NCBI RefSeq assembly: GCF_002443255.2
Contig: NW_019211457.1
Coordinates: forward strand, 33,424,105 to 33,488,104
Source of the DNA: Varroa destructor
Lineage: Eukaryota > Arthropoda > Arachnida > Mesostigmata > Varroidae
Direction of reading: 5' to 3'
Length of the DNA: 64,000 nucleotides
The position numbers and the translations under genes are program-made. Numbering within the stretch: the first letter of the stretch is position 1; each line of letters opens with the position of its first letter. This document shows, piece after piece, positions 46,890-57,300 of this stretch. The notes beneath the pieces are model-generated. The model was given only the letters and a program-made list of their open reading frames with translations. It was not told the DNA's origin and made no database searches.

Positions 46890-47850
46890 ACGAACAAAGA
46901 AAGGTACAAGATTACTGACAAAGTTACCCGCTGGCTCGTAGAGCTTTCGTGACATTGATGCTATTTTTTAGCTTCGACCAGTAACACGAACTCCGTAGGA
47001 CTTCGCTTCGGTACTGATGCTGTTAGCTGCTGCACCAAATCGTGATAGCGATGGCTGCCGCTGCCGATGTGGGGACGTCGGCGAATAACAACCAGGAGTA
47101 ACTACCGCACAGAAAAAAGAAAAGGCAATGGACGAATGAACGGACGACGAAACGTACGCGTCGATATCCATCTGTCGTTTTCAGAGAAGGCAAGATAGTT
47201 GCCGACACTTCCAGCCTCGCTAAGGAGGGGGAGCTAGTTATCCATGGAGAATAGCGGCAACAGCGTTCTACATCGATTCGATCGAAGGGTTGTAAGCAAA
47301 AAAATATTTTAACCAAGACCCTCCTATTATTTTGCCTTTCTGGGCTGTCATGTTTAGGAAAGGAAACTCAAGGCAAGCAACCTCACCCGCCACCCGCGCC
47401 ATTGAAGGTCCCCGCTCCTCCCTCCTTCCCTCTCTCTCAAAAAGCAGTCTTTATCATAACCGGCAACCGACGAACTGACGGATTGTGGGCTAACGAAAAG
47501 GCGAGAGCTGGGGCTACGTTGCGGTAGCGATGCATCTTTGTGGGTGATTGCGCCCCATTTGCTGCACTTTCTTAGGTTCCTTATGCCTAATGTACGCTAC
47601 CCGCGGCTCTGTCATCGCGATTTGCAAGCCTGCTCAGGCCGTACGTAGAATAGGGGGTCTGGAAACCAATGGCGGCATGGAATGCAAAACGTCAACCCGC
47701 AATGGCGCATTAGGGGGTTGGTCACATCGAGTACCAAAATATTGACAGCGGCTCTGTATTGTGTATTATTGGTATTTTTGTATTGGCGAACGATGTCTCA
47801 ACGTTTGTAGCCGTAGATAACGGTGGTGTATTGATGTACCACCACAACTG
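46890..47850. other. Unassigned stretch
   Basis: Overlapping short frames on both strands without start context, bias or motif. No gene is supported. Confidence 0.45.
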
Positions 47851-47853
47851 AGA

Positions 47854-48069
47854 ATGGAAAAAAGTGGCTGGCCAATGCGCAACGGTGATTCGTTCGAACG
47901 TTCGACAAAATATGGTTTCCCCATTAACAAACAACCATATTGTGGTGCTTTCTGCAAGAATATACAAAACAACTGTGAAGAATTGAGGGAGCACTGGCCG
48001 AACACAAACATCGGCCAAACGAACCGACGGCTTCGATCCATCCTCTGGCTTCTGGTTATCGGGAGCTAG
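47854..48069 (+). CDS. Candidate 71-aa ORF with strong start context
   Basis: The ATG (AGAATGG) has A at -3 and G at +4, and runs 71 codons to TAG. The product is polar and Asn/Arg/Lys-rich with three cysteines in the middle (CGAFCKNIQNNC) and a hydrophobic C-terminal stretch (Ile-Leu-Trp-Leu-Leu-Val-Ile). A GPI-like or tail-anchored end is conceivable. A 129-codon minus frame covers the same bases but lacks an ATG near its start. No family is recognised. Confidence 0.17.
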   Translation: MEKSGWPMRNGDSFERSTKYGFPINKQPYCGAFCKNIQNNCEELREHWPNTNIGQTNRRLRSILWLLVIGS

Positions 48070-48323
48070 CAGGCATGTCCTTACGAAGCAGGCGATTGAT
48101 ATTGATGTCACCGCGCACGTTGAACGTCAAAATGAAACCCATTTTTCTACTGCTAAGAACAGTGTTGCGTGCCCCCGGTTCAATGGGGAACAGCATGGGA
48201 AAAACAAACGATAGACCGAGCGGACAGAGATCAGGAGTGCCACTGCAAAGAGAAACAGAACAAGAACAACAACAACAACAGCTCTTTCGTGTCAAATATT
48301 TCTAAAGTTGCCAAGGCACTTAC

Positions 48324-48458
48324 GACGTCCCCGTAACCCCTGTAACCGGTGGCTGGCTGACCACGAAGACGGCCACGAAGAGGATACCAGTACGTCATTG
48401 GATCCATCGAAAGAAGGCAAACCTGACGCAACAATGGCGGCACATATAGTCCCAATTC
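48324..48458 (-). CDS. Candidate 135-base symmetric exon encoding a Gly/Arg/Tyr-rich segment
   Basis: On the minus strand the acceptor ATGCTCAG (AG at 48460-48459) and the donor GTAAGTG (intron start 48323) bound 135 bases, exactly 45 codons in phase 0 at both ends. The encoded C-terminal half reads YWYPLRGRLRGQPATGYRGY, a Gly/Arg/Tyr composition seen in RNA-binding low-complexity regions. The donor is near consensus; the acceptor has a weak pyrimidine tract. An in-frame TGA lies five codons before the acceptor, so the frame needs splicing. A second minus frame is also open across it. No family can be named. Confidence 0.2.
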
Positions 48459-48599
48459 CTGAGCATCGATTCAAAGGGGTACTGGGTGCCTACAATGTTG
48501 GAGACATGGTGGTAGCACCAAGACACAGATCTAGTCGTAGAAACCGGAATTTTGCTTCTATCGATCTGTAGTTCTTTTTTTTCGCAAATACTGAGCCAA

Positions 48600-50080
48600 A
48601 TCGCAAGCTTATTTTCGACCCATTCGGCGACATCCAGATATCTTGGCTCATCCAGTGGGTGTCGAACCTAATCATGCTCAACAACGGTCGAAATTTAGGA
48701 CAACGTTTTGTTAATTTGCAGAGCTTCTGAGAGCAAACCTAGAAGAAAGCTTAGAAAAAAACACGGAAAATTAGCTGCTGATATGGCTTTGTATAGTTCT
48801 AAACGAAATTTATGAGATTTCTGCCTGTTGCTAATTGCTGGAGCACAGACGCTAAACGAGCTCTGCTTGAATCTAATTGTAAAAAATGATGCCTGGAACG
48901 TTGGTGAATATATTAATAAATAGTAGCGGATACAATTTGGCGGTTTGCTTAATCAACAAAAAAAAAAAGTTACAAGATGTAAGGGAGACAAATGTAGCGA
49001 TGGCTTTCCGATGTCGGTTCTCCATTCTGATCGGAATATCGCCCCATTGTGAGAATCTGCTGGTCAAGTTTTGAGTGTTTGACTAATTTACTTTGGTGGT
49101 TGGCTATCAGGAAGACAAGGAAAACAACTAGCGGGTTTTGTGAAACCTTGTGAAACCAGTTCAGGCGTTTCGTTCAGCTAGCGCTAAAATACTAAAATGC
49201 TAAGTATAGTGAACTTGTCCGCCGTTGGCTTCGTAGGTGGCACTTGCCATTCGATCAGGAATTGATCACGACCGAGAACGTTGGGCAAAAACCGCTGTCG
49301 CTCTTATAGCTGGTCAAAGAGCAGACCCAGAAGCCACATCCACGCAGCAGAGCACAGGATCGAGATAGATTCATCGCTTAAGTGTCTCTACCTAGCTACC
49401 TTTCCCTTATTGTGTCTCGTTGTTTACTGCAAACACTTTAGACCAGCAACGACTGAGCAGTTAGTGAACGGCCACAGCCGTCATTTCTCGAGACATCGTC
49501 TATCTTCCTTTAGTTAGTCTGGATGACAGCGTTTCTACTAATACCCTGATAGACTGCTGTGTTCCCTGCTGACAGATTGATACCTGAACCCAAGCCCTAA
49601 TCAACAACCTTTTCCACTACATTAACAACAGTTTTACAAACGCTTACGCACACAAAAATGTTAATAGTTTGAGAAATCCTGTTTTTTTTCAGTTAGTCAA
49701 AAGGTACGTCTATTTGGGATAATTAAACGTATCTGAGTATGCTAGCAGGTTTTCAACGACATCAGATTCAAGTCGATTCATATAGATTGTATAATCAAAC
49801 ATCTGACGAACGCCGCTGGGTACCGCGCAATAGTCCCAATGAAATCGAGACACATTGAACCAAATCTTACACAAAATAGCTAGATTTTTTTTAAATGTAT
49901 TTTTTCAATTGTGAAAGCATACCATCGTCCTCATTGCCATTTTCCCCGTCACGAACGAAAGCGTTAGGTGCTTATAATAATCTTCTGCTGTCAATTGAGG
50001 TTAATCAAGTGTAGTCTTTCCGGACGAAATACGTCTTCCATGTGACTTGAACGCCTCAGATTCCCCGTGTGCAGGGAGCT
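48600..50080. other. Noncoding stretch, nothing recognised
   Basis: AT-rich, with A12 at 48958-48969 and a direct repeat TTGTGAAACC near 49138-49157. No gene is supported. Confidence 0.55.
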
Positions 50081-50085
50081 GCGTC

Positions 50086-50367
50086 ATGGCCATGCTGATC
50101 GGACAATGTAGCGTTATCCGACTAGTGCTGTGCCAGGATATTCAGACGCATGCTCTAATGGCATTATCCACTGTTCAGGTTTCGTCGACCTCTCCCAGCT
50201 GCGTTTATGCTAGCAAAACTAAAACGATTCGTAGATTATGCTTGACGTCGTTGCCATTGGCTTTTTCCTTGTGCTTGGCGGGCAGGCAAAGCCAGAGGCA
50301 CGGGCTAATTAACGATAACCTTCCATACACCGGTGGGCAAGCTCTACGCAGGCCCGTTTATCGGTAG
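50086..50367 (+). CDS. Candidate 93-aa ORF with good start context
   Basis: The ATG at 50086 has G at -3 and G at +4, and runs 93 codons to TAG. The N-terminus is hydrophobic (Met-Leu-Ile, then Val-Ile-Arg-Leu-Val-Leu), the middle is Ser/Thr/Lys-rich, a second Leu/Ala-rich segment lies near residues 50-60, and the end is basic. The frame is open upstream to 50047. No family, bias or splice evidence supports it further. Confidence 0.13.
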   Translation: MAMLIGQCSVIRLVLCQDIQTHALMALSTVQVSSTSPSCVYASKTKTIRRLCLTSLPLAFSLCLAGRQSQRHGLINDNLPYTGGQALRRPVYR

Positions 50368-50518
50368 ACCTGTCTGCATGTAACGCATTTGATATTTAAA
50401 TGACAAGGATAAAACAGCAATGGCCGATGCGCCAGTGCCGAAAAGGCCCTGCCGCCAGAGTTAAAAAAAATAATAACAATCATAACGTCACTTGCTGATA
50501 AAAATCAACTCCGCTGCG

Positions 50519-50542
50519 TTACTCGATTCTATAATCGAGTGA
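50519..50542. repeat. 10-pair hairpin (8 perfect, with G-T)
   Basis: ACTCGATT (50521-50528) and AATCGAGT (50533-50540) pair around CTAT. The stem extends outward by a T-G and a T-A pair. Confidence 0.7.
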
Positions 50543-50692
50543 TGAAATGGATGATTGGATGCGTTAATCTTGGCCACCAGCAATCAGCTCGCGAAAGACA
50601 TAAGAGCAAGAAGCCGAACATTACTATACGAGTATATGCGATAGCGTGATACTCATAAAATAAGTATGAATGCACCAAGTTGCTGCAGAAGT

Positions 50693-50716
50693 GTAACTTA
50701 CCCAAGAGTAAGTTAC
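50693..50716. repeat. Perfect 9-bp hairpin
   Basis: GTAACTTAC (50693-50701) and GTAAGTTAC (50708-50716) are exact reverse complements around a 6-base loop. It lies only 150 bases from the previous hairpin. Confidence 0.75.
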
Positions 50717-50899
50717 CAAAATTCAGTTACCATTATGTCAATATCGTTGTGAACAAATCAACGAACTTCTCGCACCTTTCGTCGCGTCGCTATATTTACT
50801 TCGATTTACATATCGCCGTATTCAGACGCCGTAAGCACAAGACATTGTTCCCAGAAGCGTATTTTTGCGATATGAAACCCGTTTAAAAGCTGGGAGAGG

Positions 50900-51730
50900 T
50901 CGATGAAACCCGTCATATTGCTACCGTTCGTTATAAAAGCCTAAGCTGGGTTGCGGCAAAAATTTACTTTGTTTGTCCCGGAAAAGTGCTGCACGGGGAT
51001 GATATTCATAAAAGCAGAAAGTCCTGTTTTAGCCTGCTGAATCTTGTATTCATTGGAGCACAAAATAAATAAATAGTTCAGGAAAAATGATCCCTTTAGG
51101 CTAGATATCTCTTCCCCGTTTCCACCGTATATTACAGTCGCTCCGTAAATAATCACCGCCTCAGCGAAAACTTCGTAATTATCATCACAACTATCCTAAG
51201 AGTTGGAAGTGAATTCCCAGTCGAACCTGCTAGCGTAATCGGGTCAAAAATACGCGCGCGACCGTGACAAGAGATAGGCGAAACATCATCTGTGGGTCAC
51301 GTACATGCACACCTACCATCCCGCCTTAACATGGTAATTAATAATACCTGTAGATTATGTTATAGTATCTAATGGCGCGCGTCTGCCGCATGTTCAAAAC
51401 AAGAATGGTTAACGAAGATGCCTGTGATAGCTCTTGACTTGGGAACAGGCGCTACGCCTCATACACGTCGGCGCTTGCAGCGTCCGTATTGTCACTTTTC
51501 GCTTGCGTTGTTCACGCTGCCATCTTTGCATAGCGTTTTTTAAAGCATGTATTTCATTCATCACTTTCTAGAGCCACGTCTGTTTTTGAGCAAAGATGAG
51601 ATCAGGCAAATAGAGAAATGTTGCATTGTCAGTCCTGACCGTTTTCGTTTTCTGTGTACTCCGCGAAGAGTACCACGTGTTGGTGCTCGAACTTGAGTTC
51701 CAGTCCACGCCAGATTAGCCGGCAGCGGCT
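50900..51730. other. Noncoding stretch, nothing recognised
   Basis: Short frames only, AT-rich. No motif or repeat of note. Confidence 0.55.
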
Positions 51731-52016
51731 AATTAGCTTTGAGAGTTCTATATGCTTCTAGAGCTGCTTTCTTGGGTGTTGCTGCTATGTGGATGGTCGT
51801 TGGGCGAGACGGGGTCAAAAATGACGGTCGTATGTCATATTTTTTCGGTGCAATATTGCAGCTATCGCTGTTATTGTGGCGAATGCTGGTCTTGCTTAGA
51901 ACAGCGGCAACTCCGGTGGCACCTAGAAAAACAGGGGCTATTTTTCTAATAGAGAGGGCATTAACAGTAGTCGCAGCGACAGTATTAACACCAACAACAA
52001 CCATCGCGATAAAAAC

Positions 52017-52244
52017 ATGAATAACAGCGATACAATTACAGAAGCCACTCGTTCACCGCAGACTCGAGCCGAGGGCAGAGTTCGTTTAGCCGGCGCGATG
52101 CCCGCCTTCATAAAACCCTTCTCGTCGGCAACAGCAGTGCGCGCCGCGTCCAGAGCCGATGACGGCCCTTGTCGTCGAGAAGCTGCATGCCGTCTAGAGA
52201 CGATGTTGTCGGCCGCAAGAATGCTTGCGGACGAACATGTCTGA
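52017..52244 (+). CDS. Candidate 75-aa ORF with good start context
   Basis: The ATG at 52017 (AACATGA) has A at -3 and runs 75 codons to TGA. The product is Ala/Arg/Thr/Ser-rich and soluble-looking, with two cysteines and a helix-like C-terminus. The opposite strand has a 103-codon frame with a hydrophobic Leu-rich end, so the segment is stop-poor on both strands. No homologue or codon bias decides between them. Confidence 0.15.
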   Translation: MNNSDTITEATRSPQTRAEGRVRLAGAMPAFIKPFSSATAVRAASRADDGPCRREAACRLETMLSAARMLADEHV

Positions 52245-52429
52245 AGCAAGTTGACTGGTAGACAAGCGGACAGACTAAGTAATCTACAATTACTTGAATC
52301 TTCCTAAAAACTGGCGCTATTTCCTTAAATTAGTATGACTCCAGTAGATGTTCCTACTGCTATTGCTAATTGCCTACCTTAGCATGAACTGAGTAAACCT
52401 TTGCGCTTACGGTCGTTAATAGGGTTCTG

Positions 52430-52747
52430 ATGCCTTACAATGCGTCTCTTTCTACGTTATGTCTGTCGTTTTCCCTGCCTGTCTATCTCTCCGGCCGTCG
52501 TCTGACCGCATACGCAAGCGGCAACAATTTTTCTGGGCAGACTTTTTGCGCGGTTGTAGTTGCTAGTAACAATACCGGTCGGGCAGCTAGTACGATACAG
52601 GAGCGACTCAGTGAGCAGTGGCGTGCGGTCGGCAGCCACGGTAGCAGCAGCTACGGGAATAAGCAGTACGAGCAACGCGAAGGGATCGTGTGCTCTCTGC
52701 TACATCCATCTGTAAGGTCAGCCCTTCGTGGCGGGAAGCGCGGATGA
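52430..52747 (+). CDS. Candidate 105-aa ORF with signal-like N-terminus and glycosylation sequons
   Basis: The ATG at 52430 has a weak context (C at -3) and runs 105 codons to TGA. Residues about 6-20 are hydrophobic (Leu/Cys/Ser/Phe/Pro/Val), followed by two Asn-x-Ser/Thr-type sites (NNFS, and NNTG around residue 48) that would fit a secreted protein. The rest is polar, with Ser/Gln/Arg. There is no recognised domain. A 72-codon minus frame and a downstream plus frame overlap or adjoin, so the 52.0-53.2 kb patch is generally stop-poor. Confidence 0.14.
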   Translation: MPYNASLSTLCLSFSLPVYLSGRRLTAYASGNNFSGQTFCAVVVASNNTGRAASTIQERLSEQWRAVGSHGSSSYGNKQYEQREGIVCSLLHPSVRSALRGGKRG

Positions 52748-52801
52748 AGATCTTGACGAGGAGATAACTCGTTATTGTTACTTCGTTTGCTAGCAGCACC
52801 T

Positions 52802-53239
52802 ATGCCAGCTGTGGATTTGTCATCGCTGGCCTCATCGTTGTCACTGGTCATCATTGTCGCACTGCGATCATCGCTGGTCGCTGCCGGATGCTTGTGTGTC
52901 CGCAGGGTCGGGGCACGAGCAACGGTTTGTTCAAATTGCGTTCGTTCGTTTTTTTTCGTTAGCTACCCTTGCGATACAGATTTTATAACGATGAGCACTT
53001 TAGATGCGGTTACGATAACGGGACGGCTGGGGCGACGGTTGCTACTGCTGCCACTGGGGGACAGAACAGCCGCGTACAATAAAAGAGGTTGGCGTTTCGC
53101 TTCTGTTGCTACTGTTGCAGGCGAACGAATGTGCACGGCATTGAAGCGCATTGCCCGACACAGCAGAGTAACGAGACACAAAGTTTTTGTCGCTGGTCAC
53201 GGACACGAAGTGCGACAATCTGATGACGAAGGGAAATAA
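52802..53239 (+). CDS. Candidate 145-aa ORF with N-terminal hydrophobic segment
   Basis: An ATG at 52802 opens 145 codons to TAA; the frame is open upstream to 52775 without another ATG. Residues about 3-24 are Leu/Val/Ser/Ala-rich, like a membrane or signal segment. Residues 29-58 carry four cysteines, and a basic, His-containing tail closes the ORF. A 137-codon minus frame overlaps its second half. GTT/GCT triplet-rich DNA around 52.85 and 53.05 kb favours open frames, and no family is recognised. Confidence 0.15.
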   Translation: MPAVDLSSLASSLSLVIIVALRSSLVAAGCLCVRRVGARATVCSNCVRSFFFVSYPCDTDFITMSTLDAVTITGRLGRRLLLLPLGDRTAAYNKRGWRFASVATVAGERMCTALKRIARHSRVTRHKVFVAGHGHEVRQSDDEGK

Positions 53240-53244
53240 GATGG

Positions 53245-54860
53245 GTGTCGTCTCATCTTGGCCTATCAGAGGGATCTGAAGATGAAACAAGCAGAAAAAG
53301 AAAGCGGAAGATATGAGAGAGTGAAAGAACGAAAACGAAGCTACGTACGTAGATAACTGAAGTGACGTCAAGCCAGTTAAAACGAAATTTGTTGGCTGCG
53401 ATCCGGTAGCGAATGCAAAGAGAAAGGGATAAACGGGGCTAACTGTGGGGTACAACGTAACTTAAACGGAAAGCACATCGTTAAATTGGATAGATGTGAA
53501 ATCGACAGCCTTTGTCACCGCAAGATGTGGTGTGAAAAGAGAAGTGGCTACCGAGATACACGATGGCTTACCGTGAGAAATGGCGAATATGAGTCGGTGA
53601 AGGTTAGATAACGATGACATAACTGGCGTGCAATACCAGATCTTTTTCGAATTTCTTGTGGTGGAATTTGGAAGGCTGCCGAATGTTCTACTGGACTGTC
53701 CTACATAGATATTTTGTATTTTGTTTATTAAAGCGAAAACTGCCCACAAGCTGTAGCAACTATTTTACAAAAAAAAAAATGCACAATCAAGAATGAGATC
53801 TTTAGAAAAAAAATGGAATCCTTTACGTGCTGATTATATTTCAATAACAATCAGCTGAGCTCTAAATGTGCCAATTTCATCTAATTCCGCCACAAACCTA
53901 CTACGGAGCTACAAGCAAAAATTCTGTTATTGCCTCTCCGAGGACGCAAAATGATGAAAACTTACCAAGGAACAGATCTTACATGACCTCAAACCATTCG
54001 ATTCTGCCGCTATATTGATATCTACGTATAGTATAGATTTTTCTTCAAGTTTCGCAAAAGCCATATGTTTTAATGAGCTTACTCATATGCATAGGCTTCT
54101 ATATAACATTGCTTCTCTGATTTGAAACTTACGTGGTAACCACAAAGTTCTATCTGCGTTTACCTTATTACCATGACTCTTTTTCTCTAGCGGTGTTTTT
54201 GCCCTGGGTCTATTTTAGGCTAAAAAGATCTTATGATAGAGGCAATTACAATGTGCTCCTATATCTGATATTTCCGATCTCGAAAGAACGTGGAATGATG
54301 TTCAAGTTCGATGCGTAACTCCCACGAAGTACTACGTTAATGATCGTGGTAGTCGTTATGGTATATACTATCTCCCCACTGGCGCCAGTTCCACTGGACT
54401 ACATAACAGTCATGCTGGCTGTCACCGATACTAATACCGATGATGATAAAGGCAAACAACTTACCTATATGAGAGTACGCATACCAAAAATGTATTGATT
54501 ACGCTGCCTGTCTCGACGTACTGTATTTGGGTACCGCACGTTGGCAGCGTAAGCAACATTCGTGGGCGGAGCGGTTTATCTCTTTCCCGCGTAGCTCCTG
54601 TTAGCGAAAAAAAAAGTCTTTCCCAAAGGAGAAATCAAGCTTACATCATCCTCTATTTCCGAGCACATCTCTTTTGCTAAAAAAGAACTGAAGTTAGTGT
54701 TATTTTTATTTTTTGTCATTGTTGAGGTGTTTTTTCTGCTTTTGTCGTCCGCGGTGACGTCCGCCTGTTTCTGAGAAGGAGTTAAGGTCGAGGGTAGCGA
54801 TAACTGCTTTCTCCCTGCTAACAAACGCTCTCTTCGACCTAATGGGAAGCGTCTGCACAT
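53245..54860. other. Noncoding stretch, nothing recognised
   Basis: A purine-rich patch at about 53270-53340, A11 at 53769-53779 and otherwise AT-rich sequence with short frames. No gene is supported. Confidence 0.5.
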
Positions 54861-54862
54861 GA

Positions 54863-55057
54863 GACAGGAACGCACGACGCCAGCCAGCGAGTCAGCAAGC
54901 TAACATCGAGTACTATCAGCACCAGCAAGCAGCCGCCGCAGGAGCAGCAGAAGATTGCTCAGGCTGTTTCGGTTTAGTCCGATGCGACCCATTCGCCTGT
55001 TTGCCCGCCTACCCGGCTGACGACGGTCGCTGGTGCCCCGGTTCTTCGTTTCTCTGA
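54863..55057 (+). CDS. Candidate exon-like open frame, Gln/Ala then Cys-rich
   Basis: Between TGA (54860-54862) and TGA (55055-55057) one plus frame is open for 64 codons. It reads from a basic start through YYQHQQAAAAGAAED into a Cys-rich part (C at about residues 33, 36, 41, 46 and 58). There is no ATG, so it would need splicing; CCAG and TCAG inside it could be acceptors. The Gln/Ala part comes from a CAG/GCC triplet cluster. No family is recognised. Confidence 0.12.
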   Translation, partial: DRNARRQPASQQANIEYYQHQQAAAAGAAEDCSGCFGLVRCDPFACLPAYPADDGRWCPGSSFL

Positions 55058-55289
55058 TTTAGCTTTTCTTAGCTTGATAGACGCACCAAGCGAACATGGA
55101 TAGAACGAACGAACGAACACGAGAGAAACGTACAAAAGAGAGAGAGGGAGAGATAAAGAGGCCAAGCAAGCGAGATACTCGCACGCAAACTATGGCAGGA
55201 CTTGAGCTCCTGGGGCGTCGTCTCTGATGAAATGCGCGGGCGCTTCGTATTCTGTACGTGTGTGTGCGTATCTGCCGCTCGACGTCTGT

Positions 55290-55400
55290 GGTACTTTTGT
55301 GGTGCTTTTCAGCACCATGTGCTGCTGCTGTTGTTGTTGTTTCTGCTTCCGCTGCTGTTTTTGCTGAGAGGCGGTGGAGGGGTGCCGTTTTCTGCTTTCA
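55290..55400 (-). repeat. CAG/CTG triplet cluster with poly-Gln coding potential
   Basis: The plus strand has CTGCTGCTGTTGTTGTTG and similar blocks. On the minus strand one frame reads a Gln-rich stretch with up to six Gln in a row, and another gives a small ATG ORF with PPPP, NNNN and SSS runs. This is a triplet repeat rather than an established gene. Confidence 0.5.
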
Positions 55401-55499
55401 GCATGTGACGCTGCTCAAGAAGTTCTCTCTCACAAGCAGTAGACAACACTTACTAGCTTCTACTAAACTGCGCTTACTAACCGTTCGTAGTTAGCGTGA

Positions 55500-56240
55500 G
55501 GTCCTGCTGCCGGTTAGCTCCGTATAATAGTTAGTGTCTATAATGGTGTGGTGTAATTTAGTACCATGTAAATAAAGCTACATGACGTCAACTCAGGATC
55601 GCTGATGTCCACTATAAAAATTAATAATCGTTTTTTAATCGTTGGACAGCGCTGTTTTTTTTGGTACCACACAATAGTGCCACGCAGCTTATTGGCACTC
55701 TAATAGCAAGAAAGAAGACGGCCAGCCATATAGTGTATACCTGTTGCTGCAATGTCCGCTGACTAAAATTTGTTTGAAGGGTCGCATTCGCGTGTGGGTC
55801 TCTCTGTCGGAGACATGGCTAACGTAGCGGCGGTGTTTCTTATAGTAAATAAACGGTGTCCTGTTTAAATTCTGAGGTTGATCTATTGGATATACATGTA
55901 CCTGTAACTATGCTAGCGACTAAACTCTTGTCCGGTATCTTTTTTGTGTGATCTTTGGTGTTTGTGCTATTGTTGTTAAAGTGTGAAGAGTGACGAAGTC
56001 GTGCCAAAATTATATCGGATACCTACTATATACAGAATACATCTTGTGCATCTAGCAATGGAGGACGATTAAAACGAATCTGCTAGCCAAGGTTAGGTCA
56101 TAATAAAACAACCAAATTCTACTAGTTGACTTATATATATATATATATATATATATCAGTGGAAATGAAGTATTTGGTTACAGTTGGTATCGTTCTTATT
56201 TTTATGAGCAGTTTTGCCTATTGATCCATATAGCTCTGTT
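55500..56240. other. Noncoding stretch with (TA)12
   Basis: AT-rich, no gene supported. Contains the TA repeat at 56132-56156. Confidence 0.55.
56132..56156. repeat. (TA)12 microsatellite
   Basis: Twenty-five bases of uninterrupted alternating T and A. Confidence 0.95.
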
Positions 56241-56246
56241 GTGGTG

Positions 56247-56720
56247 TCAAACGTCGTTCGTGCGCCTATTTACGGGCACTAATCTTAGCAGTCTCTCTGG
56301 AAACTGCATTGAGGTGGGCGCATATTCGTGACGTTGGAGCAATGCACCGACAACAGGGTAACCCATGGCGGCTCCGCTACGCTGGTCGTCACCCCATCTC
56401 TTCAAAGTTGCCCCGACAAGGCAGTTTTGCTGGAGACCCGTGGACGAGAGTGCAGCAGAGCTTTCAGAGCAGCAACTTTTCAGTGGCTTGCCACCACCGT
56501 CGAAGCCACTACAAGCACCACCGCCGCTGTCGGTGCTCCTGTGGAAAAGACTGCTAGTAGCTTTGTTGATAGAGTGTGAGAAATAGCTGCTTTTCCGGCT
56601 TAGCCAGCGAGAGAACTTGTTTATTTCGCGTCGACACGCTGCTGGCTCTTTTGGTTTCCCGCTGCTGCTGCTACCGCTGCCGCAAACAATCTTTGCTGGT
56701 ATTGTTCCTGCCGGCGCCAT
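56247..56720 (-). CDS. 157-codon minus ORF in triplet-rich DNA
   Basis: The frame runs 157 codons to a stop ending at 56247. The residues are Ser/Gly/Lys/Arg-rich, with SGSSSSGKPKEP near the start and a Gly-rich DSGGGACSGFDGGG stretch. Three plus-strand frames over 56309-56586 are also open, so the region is stop-poor on both strands because of GCT/GCC/CAG triplets. The length is about the chance maximum. No motif is recognised. Confidence 0.12.
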   Translation of the reverse strand: MAPAGTIPAKIVCGSGSSSSGKPKEPAACRREINKFSRWLSRKSSYFSHSINKATSSLFHRSTDSGGGACSGFDGGGKPLKSCCSESSAALSSTGLQQNCLVGATLKRWGDDQRSGAAMGYPVVGALLQRHEYAPTSMQFPERLLRLVPVNRRTNDV

Positions 56721-56830
56721 TCGCCACGGCGCTTCGGTTTCGTAGCGGCCTGGCGCGCTAAGCGTCGTAAAACATGGAACGGCTGCAGAGAGATGCTGTG
56801 TGCGGGTTAATTTGTCATAAGCGACATTAA

Positions 56831-56968
56831 CTGCTAACCGCTAGAAATGGAGGCAGTAATGGTGGCAGTAGCAGCAACAGCAGTTATTGGAGTAACTACA
56901 GTAACAATGGTGGTGGCAGCACAAGTAACCAATCGGACGAGTCAGGAGACGCAGGACAGCTATGCTAG
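56831..56968 (+). CDS. Open frame encoding Gly/Ser/Asn-rich low-complexity sequence
   Basis: After TAA at 56828-56830 a plus frame is open for 45 codons to TAG, reading NGGSNGGSSSNSSYWSNYS and onward, then an acidic Asp-Glu-Ser-Gly-Asp part. There is no ATG; CGCTAG at about 56846-56851 could be an acceptor. Downstream at 57001-57060 another frame has a short Tyr-rich end. Such sequence is typical of transcription-factor linkers, but AGC/GGT triplet DNA yields it without selection. A 69-codon ATG frame (56847-57056) overlaps. Confidence 0.13.
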   Translation: MLTARNGGSNGGSSSNSSYWSNYSNNGGGSTSNQSDESGDAGQLC

Positions 56969-57300
56969 CAACAGGGCCGGCGGCAGGCATACCACTTTAA
57001 GAGAAGCAAGTCGTGTATCCCTTCGGCTACGAGGAGTCCTACAGGCACATACGTAATACATAGCAGCAGTAACAACAATAGCAGCAGCAGACTTATGTAG
57101 GCAAGCGTGGTGCGGCCCGGCGCTGCTGTTATTGCTCTTACCGTGCTGTTATAGCTATTCTACATTTACCAGGATTATTATCACTCTGCTGCCACTAGTG
57201 CAGCGGGATTTGCGTCACGACCCTGGTGGTCTGCCTTGCTAAGTCTGCTACTGCTGATGTCGTTGTCGCGGAAAAACATTGTTGTCTTGTTGTCATTGTT

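Noticed and set aside
48655..48700. tRNA B-box-like GGTTCGACACC on the minus strand
   Set aside because: No A box at the right distance upstream and the T stem does not pair.
55202..55408. Plus-strand poly-Leu ORF
   Set aside because: The Leu run is a direct reading of a CTG/TTG triplet repeat; it begins from a poor context and has no other support.
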